A DNA stretch of 32,890 nucleotides. Source: Fuchsiella alkaliacetigena. GTDB taxonomy: Bacteria > Bacillota > Halanaerobiia > Halobacteroidales > Acetohalobiaceae. Below, piece by piece: positions 6,076-14,874 of this stretch. Position numbers and translations under genes: made by a program. Under the pieces are notes generated by a model. That model searched no databases and had not been told where the DNA came from. It saw nothing but the letters and a program-made list of their open reading frames with translations. Where the stretch lies: the NCBI RefSeq assembly GCF_023227765.1, contig NZ_JALKBZ010000031.1, forward strand, positions 1 through 32,890, given 5' to 3'. Position 1 is the first letter of the stretch, and the number at the start of each line of letters is the position of its first letter.

Positions 6076-7792
6076 GCAAGAAAAAAGAAAATTATTACTA
6101 ATTGGCCCGCCTAATGTAGGTAAAAGTGTAATCTTTAATCGCTTGACTGGGCTGGATGTAGGGATGGCCAATTATGCAGGAACTACTGTAGAGTATAAAG
6201 CAGGAGCTGCTAACTTAAATGGAGAAGAATTTACCTTAATTGATGCTCCGGGCACTTATACTTTAGATGCTACTAATGAAGCTGAACAGGTAGCTGTGGA
6301 TATGTTGGCTGATGAGCCTGAAGCTGTAGTCTGTGTAATGGATGCTAATAATCTAGAAAGCAGTTTATATATTTTATTGCAGGTGTTAGAGAAGGAACTG
6401 CCGACGGTGGTAGTTTTAAATAGAATTGATTTGGTAGAGGAAAAAGGTTTGAGTATTGATGTAGACTTATTGGAAGAGAAGCTAGGTGTAGCAATTATTC
6501 CTACGGTGGCTGTTACTGGACAGGGTTTTGCTGAATTAGAAAAGACGATTTTAGAGACTGTAGATCAGTTAGCAGAGTATAGCTTTAAGCAGTTTAGTGA
6601 AGAAGAACGTTGGCAGTTAGCAGAAGAGCTGGCTGTGAGCGCTCAACAGCAAGGGTCGGAGTTAGGTTTACTGCAGCGAGAGCAATGGGGCGAGTGGTTA
6701 GTCCAGCCTTGGCCGGGCTTGCCTTTGGCAGTATTGATCTTAGGGATTATTTTTGCTATGGTAATCGGGGTTGGTTTGGGGATTAGACAGTATTTATTAC
6801 TTCCTTTTTTCAGGAATTTAGTTTTTCCAAAAATAATATACTTAGTTGAAGGTTTAGCTTTACCGATTTCTTTAGAAAGGATTTTAATCGGCGAGTATGG
6901 ATTTTTAATTAAAGGTTTGGAGTGGCCCTTTGGTTTGGTTTTTCCTTATGTTATCTCTTTCTATGCTGCTCTAAGTGTGTTGGAAGATAGCGGTTACTTA
7001 CCTCGCTTAGGAATTCTTTTAGATGGTTTATTGAGCAAGATTGGTCTTTCTGGATCAAATATTGTGCCTTTACTATTGGGTTATGGTTGTGCTATTCCGG
7101 GAATTATGAGTACTAGAGCTATGGGTTCTCAGAAAGAGAGATTAATGGTAGCTGCGATGATTAGTTTGGCTATTCCTTGTATTGCTCAGACAGGTGCTAT
7201 TATCTCTTTGTTAGCTGAGAGATCGATTTTAATTGTATTTTTTTTATTTTTAATTTCGATTTTGGCACTTGTTTTAACAGGATTTGTATTAGACTTTTTT
7301 ATGAAAGGTGCACAGCCATATACGGTAGTAGAGGTGCCGGAGCTACTGCTACCTAAGTGGAATGTACTAGGTAAGAAAATTTGGATTAGAATTAAGAACT
7401 ATATCTTCGATGGAGCTATTCCGATGATCTTAGCGATTGGCTTAGCTGCTTTGCTTTATGAAAGCGGAGCTTTAGTATTTTTAGGTAGAGCAATGAGACC
7501 GTTGATAACTGGTTGGCTGCATTTACCTGAAGAGGCAGCTGTTCCTTTAGTATTAGGGATTGTACGACGTGAGCTTTCGGTACTACCTTTATTGGATATG
7601 GAGCTTAGTTCACTGCAACTTTTTATTGGTGCTTTAGTAGGACTGTTCTATGTTCCTTGTATTGCTGTACTGGCTACTTTGGCCCGAGAGTTTAAGATTT
7701 CTATAGCGGTGGGAATTTTAGTTGCCACAACTTCTATTGCCTTTTTATTAGGTGGAATTATGACGAGGCTAGGAGAACTAATATTAGTTTAA
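6065..7792 (+). CDS. feoB: FeoB-type ferrous iron transporter (first copy)
   Basis: FeoB imports Fe(II) through a membrane domain controlled by an N-terminal G protein. The G motifs are visible: G1 GPPNVGKS (14-21), G2 Thr at 40-41, G3 DAPG (60-63) and G4 NRID (119-122). G1 has Pro where FeoB normally has Asn. The membrane part has the Gate-like segments GYGCAIPGIMSTRAMGS and, near the end, GIVRRELSVLPLL with FYVPCIA, including Cys positions seen in FeoB. At 575 residues it is compact compared with about 770 in E. coli. I chose ATG 6065, with GGTGA 5 bases upstream, over TTG 6053. It overlaps feoA by 11 bases. Another divalent metal is possible. Confidence 0.9.
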   Translation: MSVKQEKRKLLLIGPPNVGKSVIFNRLTGLDVGMANYAGTTVEYKAGAANLNGEEFTLIDAPGTYTLDATNEAEQVAVDMLADEPEAVVCVMDANNLESSLYILLQVLEKELPTVVVLNRIDLVEEKGLSIDVDLLEEKLGVAIIPTVAVTGQGFAELEKTILETVDQLAEYSFKQFSEEERWQLAEELAVSAQQQGSELGLLQREQWGEWLVQPWPGLPLAVLILGIIFAMVIGVGLGIRQYLLLPFFRNLVFPKIIYLVEGLALPISLERILIGEYGFLIKGLEWPFGLVFPYVISFYAALSVLEDSGYLPRLGILLDGLLSKIGLSGSNIVPLLLGYGCAIPGIMSTRAMGSQKERLMVAAMISLAIPCIAQTGAIISLLAERSILIVFFLFLISILALVLTGFVLDFFMKGAQPYTVVEVPELLLPKWNVLGKKIWIRIKNYIFDGAIPMILAIGLAALLYESGALVFLGRAMRPLITGWLHLPEEAAVPLVLGIVRRELSVLPLLDMELSSLQLFIGALVGLFYVPCIAVLATLAREFKISIAVGILVATTSIAFLLGGIMTRLGELILV

Positions 7793-7806
7793 TTGGAGTG
7801 GTTTTG

Positions 7807-8964
7807 GTGCTGAAGAGTTTAGGAAGTTCAAAGCTGATAATTTTAGTATTATTGCTTTTGATTTTAGTTGTTAATGGAAGTTTGGTAGTTGCTCAGTCTG
7901 GAATAGAACAAGAACCTCAACCTCTAGAGGAAGAACCTATTGGGGAAGAGCCTGATTATAACTATTATCGGGGTAGAGTGATTATTGTAGAGGACTTTGA
8001 AAGTGAGGGGAGAATGACTACGGTAGAACAGCGGGCCCAAGTAAGGATAACTAGTGGGTCTCATCTAGGCGAAACCGTTGCAGTGAGAAATCAGTATAAT
8101 CAAGATAATCCTTATCTCAATATCTACTTAGAAGAAGATTCAGAGGTGATTTTAGTAGCTAATGAGGTAGATGGAGAGTTAAAGGATGTTTATTTACAAG
8201 ATGTAGCTCGAGACCGAGGGCTGTTTTATTTGTTAGGTTTATTTGTAGCTCTCCTATTGATTATAGGTAAGCTACAGGGTTTGAAGACAGTTATTACTTT
8301 AGGCTTTACTGCTTTAGTGATTGTTAAATTTATGTTGCCTTCACTGTTAGGTGGTTCAGAACCGATACTGATAGCTATTATAGGAGCAATTATTATTATT
8401 ATTCCTACCTTATTTGTGATTGGCGGTTTTAATGCTAAGTCGATTGCGGCTATTATTGGTACCGCTTGTGGAGTTGTGGTAGCTGGTTTACTAGCTTTCT
8501 GGGTAGGCGAAGTTTCCCACTTGACGGGTTTTAGTAGTGAGGAAGCACAGATGTTAAGTCATTTAGGTCATGATATTGATGTGCGGGGACTGCTTTTTGC
8601 AGGGATTATTATTGGTTCTTTGGGGGCAGTTACCGATGTTAGTATGTCGGTGGCTTCGGCTATTTATGAGATTGGCAGGAATAGGGCCCGAGTTGAACTT
8701 CGTCCTTTAATTGGCGCTGGTATGAATGTAGGTCGAGATATTATGGGCACTATGGCTAATACTCTTTTACTAGCTTATGTTGGCGGAGCTATACCTTTGC
8801 TTTTATTGTTGATGGGTTCTGATATAGCTTGGTTGAGAATTATAAATATGGATCTAATGGTGACTGAATTTGTACGCGGGATTACTGGTAGTATTGGCTT
8901 GATTATTTCAATTCCTATTACAGCAGTAATAGCAGGCTTTTTAGTTAATAATCAGCATAGTTAA
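7807..8964 (+). CDS. YibE/F-like multi-pass membrane protein
   Basis: An N-terminal hydrophobic segment acts as signal or anchor and is followed by an acidic extracytoplasmic region of about 110 residues. Seven or so membrane segments fill the rest. The blocks FGIIIGSLGAVTDVSMS-like (here AGIIIGSLGAVTDVSMSVAS), GMNVGRDIMGTMANTLLLAY and the LIGAG loop are typical of the YibE/F family, whose biochemical role is not established. The stop of feoB lies about 14 bases upstream. GGAG at 7795-7798 fits a start at GTG 7807 (8 bases) or TTG 7804 better than the GTG at 7798. It is the last gene of the fur/feo block and ends at a strong terminator. Confidence 0.85.
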   Translation: MLKSLGSSKLIILVLLLLILVVNGSLVVAQSGIEQEPQPLEEEPIGEEPDYNYYRGRVIIVEDFESEGRMTTVEQRAQVRITSGSHLGETVAVRNQYNQDNPYLNIYLEEDSEVILVANEVDGELKDVYLQDVARDRGLFYLLGLFVALLLIIGKLQGLKTVITLGFTALVIVKFMLPSLLGGSEPILIAIIGAIIIIIPTLFVIGGFNAKSIAAIIGTACGVVVAGLLAFWVGEVSHLTGFSSEEAQMLSHLGHDIDVRGLLFAGIIIGSLGAVTDVSMSVASAIYEIGRNRARVELRPLIGAGMNVGRDIMGTMANTLLLAYVGGAIPLLLLLMGSDIAWLRIINMDLMVTEFVRGITGSIGLIISIPITAVIAGFLVNNQHS

Positions 8965-8974
8965 GATTTAGTTT

Positions 8975-9014
8975 AAATAAAGCAAAGGAGTTAACTCCTT
9001 TGCTTTATTTTTTT
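8975..9014. terminator. bidirectional rho-independent terminator
   Basis: A perfect 16-bp stem (8975-8990 with 8995-9010) closes on a TTAA loop and is followed by a run of T to 9014. It lies between the convergent YibE/F-like gene and the iron-sulfur flavoprotein gene. It should stop + strand transcription well and, with a weaker T-tract, the opposite strand too. Confidence 0.93.
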
Positions 9015-9017
9015 GGA

Positions 9018-9575
9018 TTATAATAGATTTTTTCCTAGCTGATAGGCTTTAGCTAAGGCTTCTTCTTTTTCTTTGATCTCTCCCGGTTTGTCTACTGGAT
9101 TATGTAGTAGTTGGTGTCTATAGTCCACATCTAGCATTTTATAAAAGTACTTAATAGGCTTGACCATACAGTTAAATACACCTTCGAAAGTAGTGCCAGC
9201 GCAGGCAATTAAAGCTCCCGGTCGAGAGGGAAAGGGTTCATCTTCGAAAACATATTTGCGGGCCCAATAAATCTGCGAACGATCTACCATAGACTTACCT
9301 AAAGCATTAAGTCCCATTCCAAAGACTGAAGCAGAGATGATTATTCCGTCTGCCTTCTCTAATTTAGGAAAAAGCTCTGTTAAGTCGTCTTCAAAAACAC
9401 ACTTTTTATCTTCAGAGCATTTATCACAACCGATGCACATAGAAAAGTTCATTTGGGCTAAACGATAGATTTCAGTTTCAAAGCCGGCTTCCCTTGCTCC
9501 TTTTAGTGCTTCTTCTAATAAAATAGTACTGTTACCTCGCGGGCGAGGCGAACAGGCTATGCCAATGATCTTCAT
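9018..9575 (-). CDS. iron-sulfur flavoprotein (NADPH-dependent FMN reductase family)
   Basis: The 185-residue protein has a flavodoxin-like fold that binds FMN through SPRPRGNST (9-17). It has the compact cysteine motif C-x2-C-x2-C-x5-C (C47, C50, C53, C59) typical of the Isf proteins of methanogens and clostridia, which bind a [4Fe-4S] cluster. These proteins pass electrons between ferredoxin and FMN or reduce oxygen species; the physiological substrate here is unknown. It is the only clear minus-strand gene in the window and lies convergent to the first feo operon and divergent from the second. AAAGGAAGGTGAT is an excellent ribosome site before the ATG. Confidence 0.9.
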   Translation of the reverse strand: MKIIGIACSPRPRGNSTILLEEALKGAREAGFETEIYRLAQMNFSMCIGCDKCSEDKKCVFEDDLTELFPKLEKADGIIISASVFGMGLNALGKSMVDRSQIYWARKYVFEDEPFPSRPGALIACAGTTFEGVFNCMVKPIKYFYKMLDVDYRHQLLHNPVDKPGEIKEKEEALAKAYQLGKNLL

Positions 9576-9707
9576 TTTTTATCACCTTCCTTTATTGACT
9601 TTCTATTTATTTCTCAGTTAAATTTTTATTTCCTGCTTGAAGTTTAGAAATAGTTAAAGAATATTAGCTTAGATTTTATAATATGTATTTAGATAAAGAT
9701 AACTTAA

Positions 9708-9759
9708 TTGATAATACTTTGCTTTTTAGCTATTTATTATTCATTGATAATTATTAATT
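9708..9759 (+). promoter_or_regulatory. candidate promoter and Fur-box-like sites of the second feo pair
   Basis: TTGATA (9708-9713) and TATTTA (9731-9736), 17 bases apart, could form a promoter. TGATAAT occurs twice, at 9709-9715 and 9745-9751. The second continues as T-ATTAATT, matching about 11 of 14 positions of the 7-1-7 Fur box. The first overlaps the -35 element. AT-richness raises the chance background. Confidence 0.45.
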
Positions 9760-9786
9760 GAAATAAAGTAATAAAACGGGGAAGTG

Positions 9787-10020
9787 ATGAAAATGAAGTT
9801 AGCTGAGCTTAAGCAAAGAAGCGAAGTAGAGATAGTTAATATTGTTGATCCTAGAGTGCGGGCCCTATCCTTTCGCTTCGGTATCTCCGCGGGCAGTCGA
9901 GTACTTTGTTGGCCAAGTATTGCTCAGGGCCCGTTTATTTTAGAAAAAAATTTTCAGCGTTTAGCTCTAAGCTATAGTCTAGCTCAAGAGATTGAAGTAA
10001 GGGTGATAAAGGAGGAGTGA
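9787..10020 (+). CDS. feoA: FeoA-family protein (second copy)
   Basis: A 77-residue single-domain FeoA of normal size, expected to form an SH3-like barrel that modulates the adjacent FeoB. Recognisable features are the KLAELKQRSEVEIVNI start, the FRFGISAGSRV turn equivalent to the usual LGxxxGxxV, and the closing LAQEIEVRVI strand. It lacks the Cys-rich front part of the first FeoA. Three starts are possible in one frame (GTG 9784, ATG 9787, ATG 9793); GGGGA at 9778-9782 lies 4 bases before 9787 and 10 before 9793. The stop codon overlaps the feoB ATG. Confidence 0.85.
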   Translation: MKMKLAELKQRSEVEIVNIVDPRVRALSFRFGISAGSRVLCWPSIAQGPFILEKNFQRLALSYSLAQEIEVRVIKEE

Positions 10021-11873
10021 TGCTGATGGAGCTGGATTTACAGTTTGATAAGAAAAAGCAGGGCTTTTCTACAGAGAAAAGGATTGTTTTAGCCGGTAAT
10101 CCCAATGTAGGAAAGTCAATTTTTTTTAAAGAACTAACAGGTATTTACGCTGAAGTTTCTAATTATCCGGGAACTACTTTAGAGATTACTTATGGTCATT
10201 ATCAGGATTACTTGGTAATTGATACGCCGGGAGTTTACGGAGTTTCTGCTTTTAACGAAGAAGAAGTAGTTGCTCGAGATATAATTTTAACAGCTGACCT
10301 AATTGTAAATGTGGTCGATGGAGTTCATTTAGATAGAGATCTCTTTTTGACTCAGCAGTTAATAGATTTAGGAATTCCAGTAATAGTTGCTTTAAATATG
10401 ATGGATGAGGTAAAGAAGCAGGGTTTGGAAATAGATGCAGAAGAGCTAGCTAAGCGAATAGGAGTATCAGTAGTACCTACTGTAGCTACTACTGGAGAGG
10501 GTGTAGCTGAAATTAAGCAACAACTTGAAAAGGCCTGTTTAGGTAAAAGTAGTAAGTATTTAGAGCAGCGATTAGAAAAGTTAATGAATAAAGGGGTTAA
10601 ACGACAGGAAGCACTGTTGATTTTAGAAGGAGATGAGGAGCTAGCTTCTCAAAATGGAGTGAAAGTCAGAGCAGATAGAGAGGAAATCTATCACAAGCGG
10701 CGCCAGCGAGTCGATAGAATAGTAGATCAGGTAGTGAAGTGGAAAGAAGCAAAAAATAGTTTTGCTTCTTTATTAAATACTTTATTGCTTAAACCAATTC
10801 CGGGGATTCCTACTTTACTTTTGATACTGTATGGAGTTTATCAATTAATAGGGGTTTTTATTGCTCAGACAGTGGTGGACTTTACTGAAGGAATCTTTTT
10901 TGCTGGAATTTATGAACCTTTAGTGAAGAGTTTAATAGCTAATATACTTAGCTTAGACTCTTTAATAGGTCAAATTTTAGCTGGTGAGTTTGGACTTTTA
11001 ACTATGACTATTACTTATCTTTTGGGTTTATTAATGCCATTGGTGTTTAGTTTTTACTTTGTGTTATCTATAATGGAGGATTCAGGCTATTTGCCTCGGG
11101 TAGCTGTGTTGGCCGATAAGACTTTGACTAAGTTGGGTCTGAACGGCCGGGCCGTAATTCCTTTGATTTTAGGCTTTGGCTGCGTGACTATGGCTATTAT
11201 CACTACTAGAATGTTGGGTTCTGAGCGGGAACGAAAAATTGCTACTTTACTTTTAGGCTTGGCTATTCCTTGTTCAGCTCAACTAGGGGTAATTATAGTC
11301 TTATTAGCTTCTTTGGGGTATGGTTATTTTCTTTTTTACTTAATGATTATTAGTTTAGTCTTTCTCTTAGCAGGAAAATTTTTAAATTCAACTTTAAAAG
11401 GAGAATCTACTGAACTCTTTATTGATTTACCGCCTTTGCGCTGGCCTAAGTTGAATAACATAATGACTAAGACTTTCAATAAGACTCGTTTCTTTGTTGA
11501 GGAGGCGGGCCCGATTTTTTTCTTAGGATCTTTATTAATTACTTTGCTGGACTTTACAGGGGGGTTGAATCTATTACAGAATTTATTCAGTCCAGTAGTG
11601 GTAAATTGGTTGCAGCTACCTTCAGAAACAGCAGTGGTCTTTATTATGGGAGTTATTCGGAGAGACTTTGGAGCAGCTGGCTTGACTAGTCTATCTTTAA
11701 CTGGAGCTCAGACTTTAGTAGGCTTGGTAACGATGACCTTATTTGTACCTTGTATAGCCTCAATAATGATTATCTTCAAAGAACGAAACTGGAAGGAAGC
11801 TTCTTTAATCTGGATTGGTAGCTGGATAGTAGCTTTTGTAGTGGGAGGCTTAGTAGCTCAAATTTTGGTTTAA
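10020..11873 (+). CDS. feoB: FeoB-type ferrous iron transporter (second copy)
   Basis: A 617-residue FeoB with a complete G domain: G1 GNPNVGKS (26-33), G2 in NYPGTT, G3 DTPG and G4 NMMD. A linker region of about 80 charged residues follows, then roughly eight membrane segments with Gate-like regions GFGCVTMAIITTRMLGS and GVIRRDFGAAGL, and FVPCIAS near the end. Compared with the first FeoB its G1 and G4 are closer to family consensus, but the usual NVPA after GFGC reads VTMA. The ATG at 10020 overlaps the feoA stop, and AAAGGAGG at 10008-10015 is the ribosome site (ATG 10026 is an alternative). The pair is a separate transcription unit from the first feoAB. Confidence 0.92.
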   Translation: MLMELDLQFDKKKQGFSTEKRIVLAGNPNVGKSIFFKELTGIYAEVSNYPGTTLEITYGHYQDYLVIDTPGVYGVSAFNEEEVVARDIILTADLIVNVVDGVHLDRDLFLTQQLIDLGIPVIVALNMMDEVKKQGLEIDAEELAKRIGVSVVPTVATTGEGVAEIKQQLEKACLGKSSKYLEQRLEKLMNKGVKRQEALLILEGDEELASQNGVKVRADREEIYHKRRQRVDRIVDQVVKWKEAKNSFASLLNTLLLKPIPGIPTLLLILYGVYQLIGVFIAQTVVDFTEGIFFAGIYEPLVKSLIANILSLDSLIGQILAGEFGLLTMTITYLLGLLMPLVFSFYFVLSIMEDSGYLPRVAVLADKTLTKLGLNGRAVIPLILGFGCVTMAIITTRMLGSERERKIATLLLGLAIPCSAQLGVIIVLLASLGYGYFLFYLMIISLVFLLAGKFLNSTLKGESTELFIDLPPLRWPKLNNIMTKTFNKTRFFVEEAGPIFFLGSLLITLLDFTGGLNLLQNLFSPVVVNWLQLPSETAVVFIMGVIRRDFGAAGLTSLSLTGAQTLVGLVTMTLFVPCIASIMIIFKERNWKEASLIWIGSWIVAFVVGGLVAQILV

Positions 11874-12000
11874 TTTAAAAATTTTGACTATTTACGGAAA
11901 TTTAGCAGGAGAATAATCTGTTAATGTCTAAGTTATAAGTAATAATATTGTTTGTTTTCTTAAATTTTAATCTAAGCTTAATTTTAGTTCTAAACTTATC

Positions 12001-12114
12001 TCTTAATGTTTAGTCAGAACTTAGTCAGATTTTAGTTAGCGTCAAAAGGTTTTAATCTTTTGAACTTTATCTGTACTCCATCCTTTCTACTTTATCATTT
12101 GAACTAAACATTAT
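12001..12114 (+). repeat. intergenic dispersed repeat, copy A
   Basis: The 253-base gap between feoB and aroE holds a sequence that recurs elsewhere in the window. Bases 12001-12067 match the reverse complement of 32554-32621 at close to 90% by eye, and 12059-12114 match 30690-30745 with the same internal spacing. Inside lie three 11-bp tandem units of the form TTTAGTCAGAA (12009-12019, 12020-12030, 12031-12041). No coding potential is seen here. Confidence 0.75.
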
Positions 12115-12156
12115 AAAAATAAAATATTGAAGAAAATATTAGGAGGGTTAATAAAA

Positions 12157-13041
12157 ATGATAACAGAATTAAAAGCAAGCAAATTAATGGAAGTAAAATT
12201 AACAGGACTTTTCGGCTATCCAGTGGAACATTCATTATCGCCAGTTATGCACAATACTGCTTTTAAAGAGTTAGGACTTGATTATTTATACTTACCCTTT
12301 GCAGTTCCGAAGGCTAAATTAGCTGAGGCAGTAGCTGGAATTAAAGGTTTAAACTTTGAGGGAGTCAACTTAACTATTCCTCACAAACAAAAAGTGAGGG
12401 ATTATTTAGATGAGTTATCTCAAGAGGCAGAGCTGATAGGAGCTGTAAACACCGTTCAACGTTGTAATGGTAAGCTGATCGGTCATAATACCGATGGGAA
12501 AGGTTTCTTAAGATCCTTGGTGGAGGAAGCTAGCTTTACTCCTCAAGATAAAAAGGTATTGGTAATTGGAGCTGGCGGAGCAGCTAGAGCTGTCAGCTAT
12601 CAATTAGCCTTGGAAGAAGTTAAGGAGTTATATATTGCTAATCGAACTTTGAGCAAGGCGGAAAATTTAGCTACTGAAGTAGGGAAGAAGTTGGATTTGA
12701 ATAAAGCTGAAGCTTTACCTTTGGAGAAGGGAGCTTTAAGCTCGATAATCAAGAATTTGGATTTAGTAGTGGATACTACTCCGATTGGAATGAGTCCTCA
12801 GGTGGAAGTTGAACCTGTTATTGAGGCTGAGCTTTTACATTCTAATTTATTAGTAGCTGATCTAGTTTATAATCCGGTAAAGACTACATTGCTTAAAGCT
12901 GCCCAAAAGGCAGGAGCTGAAACTTTGAGTGGTTTAGGAATGTTAGTTTATCAAGGAGCTATCGCTTTTGAGATTTGGACAGGCCAAAGAGCGCCAGTTA
13001 AAGTGATGAAAGAGGTAGTGCAAGCAGCTATTACTGAATGA
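12157..13041 (+). CDS. aroE: shikimate dehydrogenase
   Basis: AroE reduces 3-dehydroshikimate to shikimate with NADPH. Substrate-binding motifs are GYPVEHSLSPVMHN near the N-terminus, NLTIPHK with the catalytic lysine, and GAVNTV and HNTDGKG in the middle. The nucleotide site is GAGGAARAV followed by IANRT, the latter typical of NADP use. The protein has 294 residues from ATG 12157, with AGGAGG 10 bases upstream; the TTG at 12127 lies before that site and is unlikely. It is separated from feoB by a repeat-bearing gap and is followed 13 bases later by pilB. It is therefore probably co-transcribed with the pilus genes rather than with aroC, aroK, aroB and aroQ. Confidence 0.96.
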   Translation: MITELKASKLMEVKLTGLFGYPVEHSLSPVMHNTAFKELGLDYLYLPFAVPKAKLAEAVAGIKGLNFEGVNLTIPHKQKVRDYLDELSQEAELIGAVNTVQRCNGKLIGHNTDGKGFLRSLVEEASFTPQDKKVLVIGAGGAARAVSYQLALEEVKELYIANRTLSKAENLATEVGKKLDLNKAEALPLEKGALSSIIKNLDLVVDTTPIGMSPQVEVEPVIEAELLHSNLLVADLVYNPVKTTLLKAAQKAGAETLSGLGMLVYQGAIAFEIWTGQRAPVKVMKEVVQAAITE

Positions 13042-13054
13042 AGTAGGTGAAAAG

Positions 13055-14737
13055 ATGATTAAGAAGAAAAAGCTGGGTGAGATTTTGATTCAGATGGGGA
13101 AGATTACTGAAAAAGAGTTAGTTCAAGCTTTAGCTAAACAAAAAGGTGATAAGCGTTTGGGTGTTGTATTGAAAGAGATGAATTTAGTTACCGAAGAGGA
13201 TGTCATGGCAGCTTTGGAGCTTCAATTAGGAATTCCTCGAGTTAATCTCAGGAAGTTTATAATCGATTCTGAAGTGGTGAAAATGATTCCGGAATCTATG
13301 GCCAAAAGACATAAACTGATTCCCATAAAATTAAAAGATGATGTTTTAACAGTGGCTATGGTTGATCCTGTAGACGTAATGGCTTTGGATGATGTTAAAG
13401 CTCATACTGATTGTGAAATGAAGCCGCTAATTGCTAGTGAAAAAGAAATTAAGTATGCGATCGATCAATATTACGGCAGTGAAGAAGTGGTAAATGAATT
13501 TGTAGAAGATATCACTTCTAGAGTGCAAAATGAAGAAAATGAAGAAGTAGAAATCAATAGATTACGTCAATTGGTGGAGGAAGCGCCAGTGGTGAAGCTG
13601 GTTAATAATATTATTGAAGAAGGAATCCAGCTAAAGGCCAGTGATGTACATATTGAACCGCAAGAGGAGATAATTAGAGTTAGGTATAGGGTGGATGGAG
13701 TTCTTCATAATGAGATGAATATTCCCCGGCATACTCATTCAGCTTTGGTATCTAGAATTAAGATTATGGCTGGCCTAGATATAGCTAAGCGCAGAGTACC
13801 TCAGGATGGAAGAATAGAGTTAGATTTAAAGAATAGAAAAGTAGATTTACGAGTTTCGGTATTACCTACTATTAAGGGTGAAAAGGTAGTAATCAGAATT
13901 TTAGATAAAAGTAGTTTAAGGCTGGATTTGAAACAGCTAGGTTTTTTAGATGAGCAAAAGAATCTTTTTAAAGGGTTAATTAATCAGCCTTACGGGATGA
14001 TTTTACTTACTGGACCTACAGGTAGCGGTAAAACTACTACTCTTTATTCAGCTTTGAGTTCCTTAAATAGTGAAAAGCAGAACATTATCACTGTAGAAGA
14101 TCCGGTAGAATATAGATTGGAGGGGATTAATCAGGTACAGACTAACCCTAAATCTGGACTAACTTTTGCTAATGGCTTAAGATCTATTTTGCGTCAGGAC
14201 CCGGATATAATAATGGTGGGAGAGATTAGAGATAGAGAGACAGCTGAAATTGCTATTCACGCTGCTTTAACTGGTCATTTAGTATTAAGTACTTTACATA
14301 CTAATCAAGCTGCTGGAGCTTTGACTCGATTAGTAAATATGGGGGTGGAGCCTTTTTTAGTGGCTTCTTCGGTCTTGGGAGTAGTAGCTCAGCGTTTGTT
14401 GAGAAAACTTTGTAATGAATGTAAGGTAATAAAGAAGTTAACGGTGGAAATTAATTTAATAGGTGGAGAAGATGAGTTTTTCGGGCCCGGAGGTTGTAGA
14501 TTTTGCAATGATACAGGCTATCGAGAGCGAACAGCTATTCACGAGATTTTAGAAGTAGATAGTGAATTAGAAAAGTTAATAATGGATAATACTTCAGTTT
14601 CAGAAATGGAGCAGTTGGCTAGAGAAAAAGGGTTAATTACCCTAGAAGATTCAGGATTGATGAAGGTGAAGCGAGGAGTTACTTCTTTAGAAGAGGCAAT
14701 GAGAGTAACTAAGGTACGAATAGAAAAACAGGAATAA
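13055..14737 (+). CDS. pilB: type IV pilus / type II secretion assembly ATPase (PilB/GspE)
   Basis: This cytoplasmic hexameric ATPase drives pilin polymerisation. Residues 1-140 are an MshEN-type N-terminal domain like those that bind c-di-GMP in some relatives. The ATPase core has Walker A GPTGSGKT (320-327), an Asp box around 345-358, Walker B IIMVGEIRD (385-393) and the His box GHLVLSTLHTN (407-417). A tetracysteine zinc motif (C453, C456, C481, C484) marks it as the extension ATPase rather than the retraction ATPase PilT. The length of 560 residues is normal. pilC follows after a gap with its own promoter; pilT, often placed between them, is absent. Confidence 0.95.
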   Translation: MIKKKKLGEILIQMGKITEKELVQALAKQKGDKRLGVVLKEMNLVTEEDVMAALELQLGIPRVNLRKFIIDSEVVKMIPESMAKRHKLIPIKLKDDVLTVAMVDPVDVMALDDVKAHTDCEMKPLIASEKEIKYAIDQYYGSEEVVNEFVEDITSRVQNEENEEVEINRLRQLVEEAPVVKLVNNIIEEGIQLKASDVHIEPQEEIIRVRYRVDGVLHNEMNIPRHTHSALVSRIKIMAGLDIAKRRVPQDGRIELDLKNRKVDLRVSVLPTIKGEKVVIRILDKSSLRLDLKQLGFLDEQKNLFKGLINQPYGMILLTGPTGSGKTTTLYSALSSLNSEKQNIITVEDPVEYRLEGINQVQTNPKSGLTFANGLRSILRQDPDIIMVGEIRDRETAEIAIHAALTGHLVLSTLHTNQAAGALTRLVNMGVEPFLVASSVLGVVAQRLLRKLCNECKVIKKLTVEINLIGGEDEFFGPGGCRFCNDTGYRERTAIHEILEVDSELEKLIMDNTSVSEMEQLAREKGLITLEDSGLMKVKRGVTSLEEAMRVTKVRIEKQE

Positions 14738-14749
14738 TAAGCTGAAATG

Positions 14750-14775
14750 TTTATAAAAGTTTTGGATTTTATAAA
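14750..14775 (+). other. AT-only perfect hairpin between pilB and pilC
   Basis: TTTATAAAA (14750-14758) and its exact complement (14767-14775) flank an 8-base loop. No T-run follows, and the stem contains no G-C pairs, so terminator function is doubtful. It may only attenuate or stabilise the pilB transcript end. Confidence 0.3.
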
Positions 14776-14874
14776 TTAAGGTAGAAATATAATTGCTCAT
14801 ATTTTACATAACTTATTTAATATGCAAAAAAATTAATTTTTATACATAAAAAGATATCATTCTGTCTCAAAATA

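Noticed and set aside
12009-12041. CRISPR array or plasmid iterons from the three 11-bp units
   Set aside because: The units are contiguous with no spacers, only three in number, and no cas or rep gene is present.
14750-14775. pilB terminator
   Set aside because: The stem is entirely A-T and no T-run follows, so it was listed only as a hairpin.
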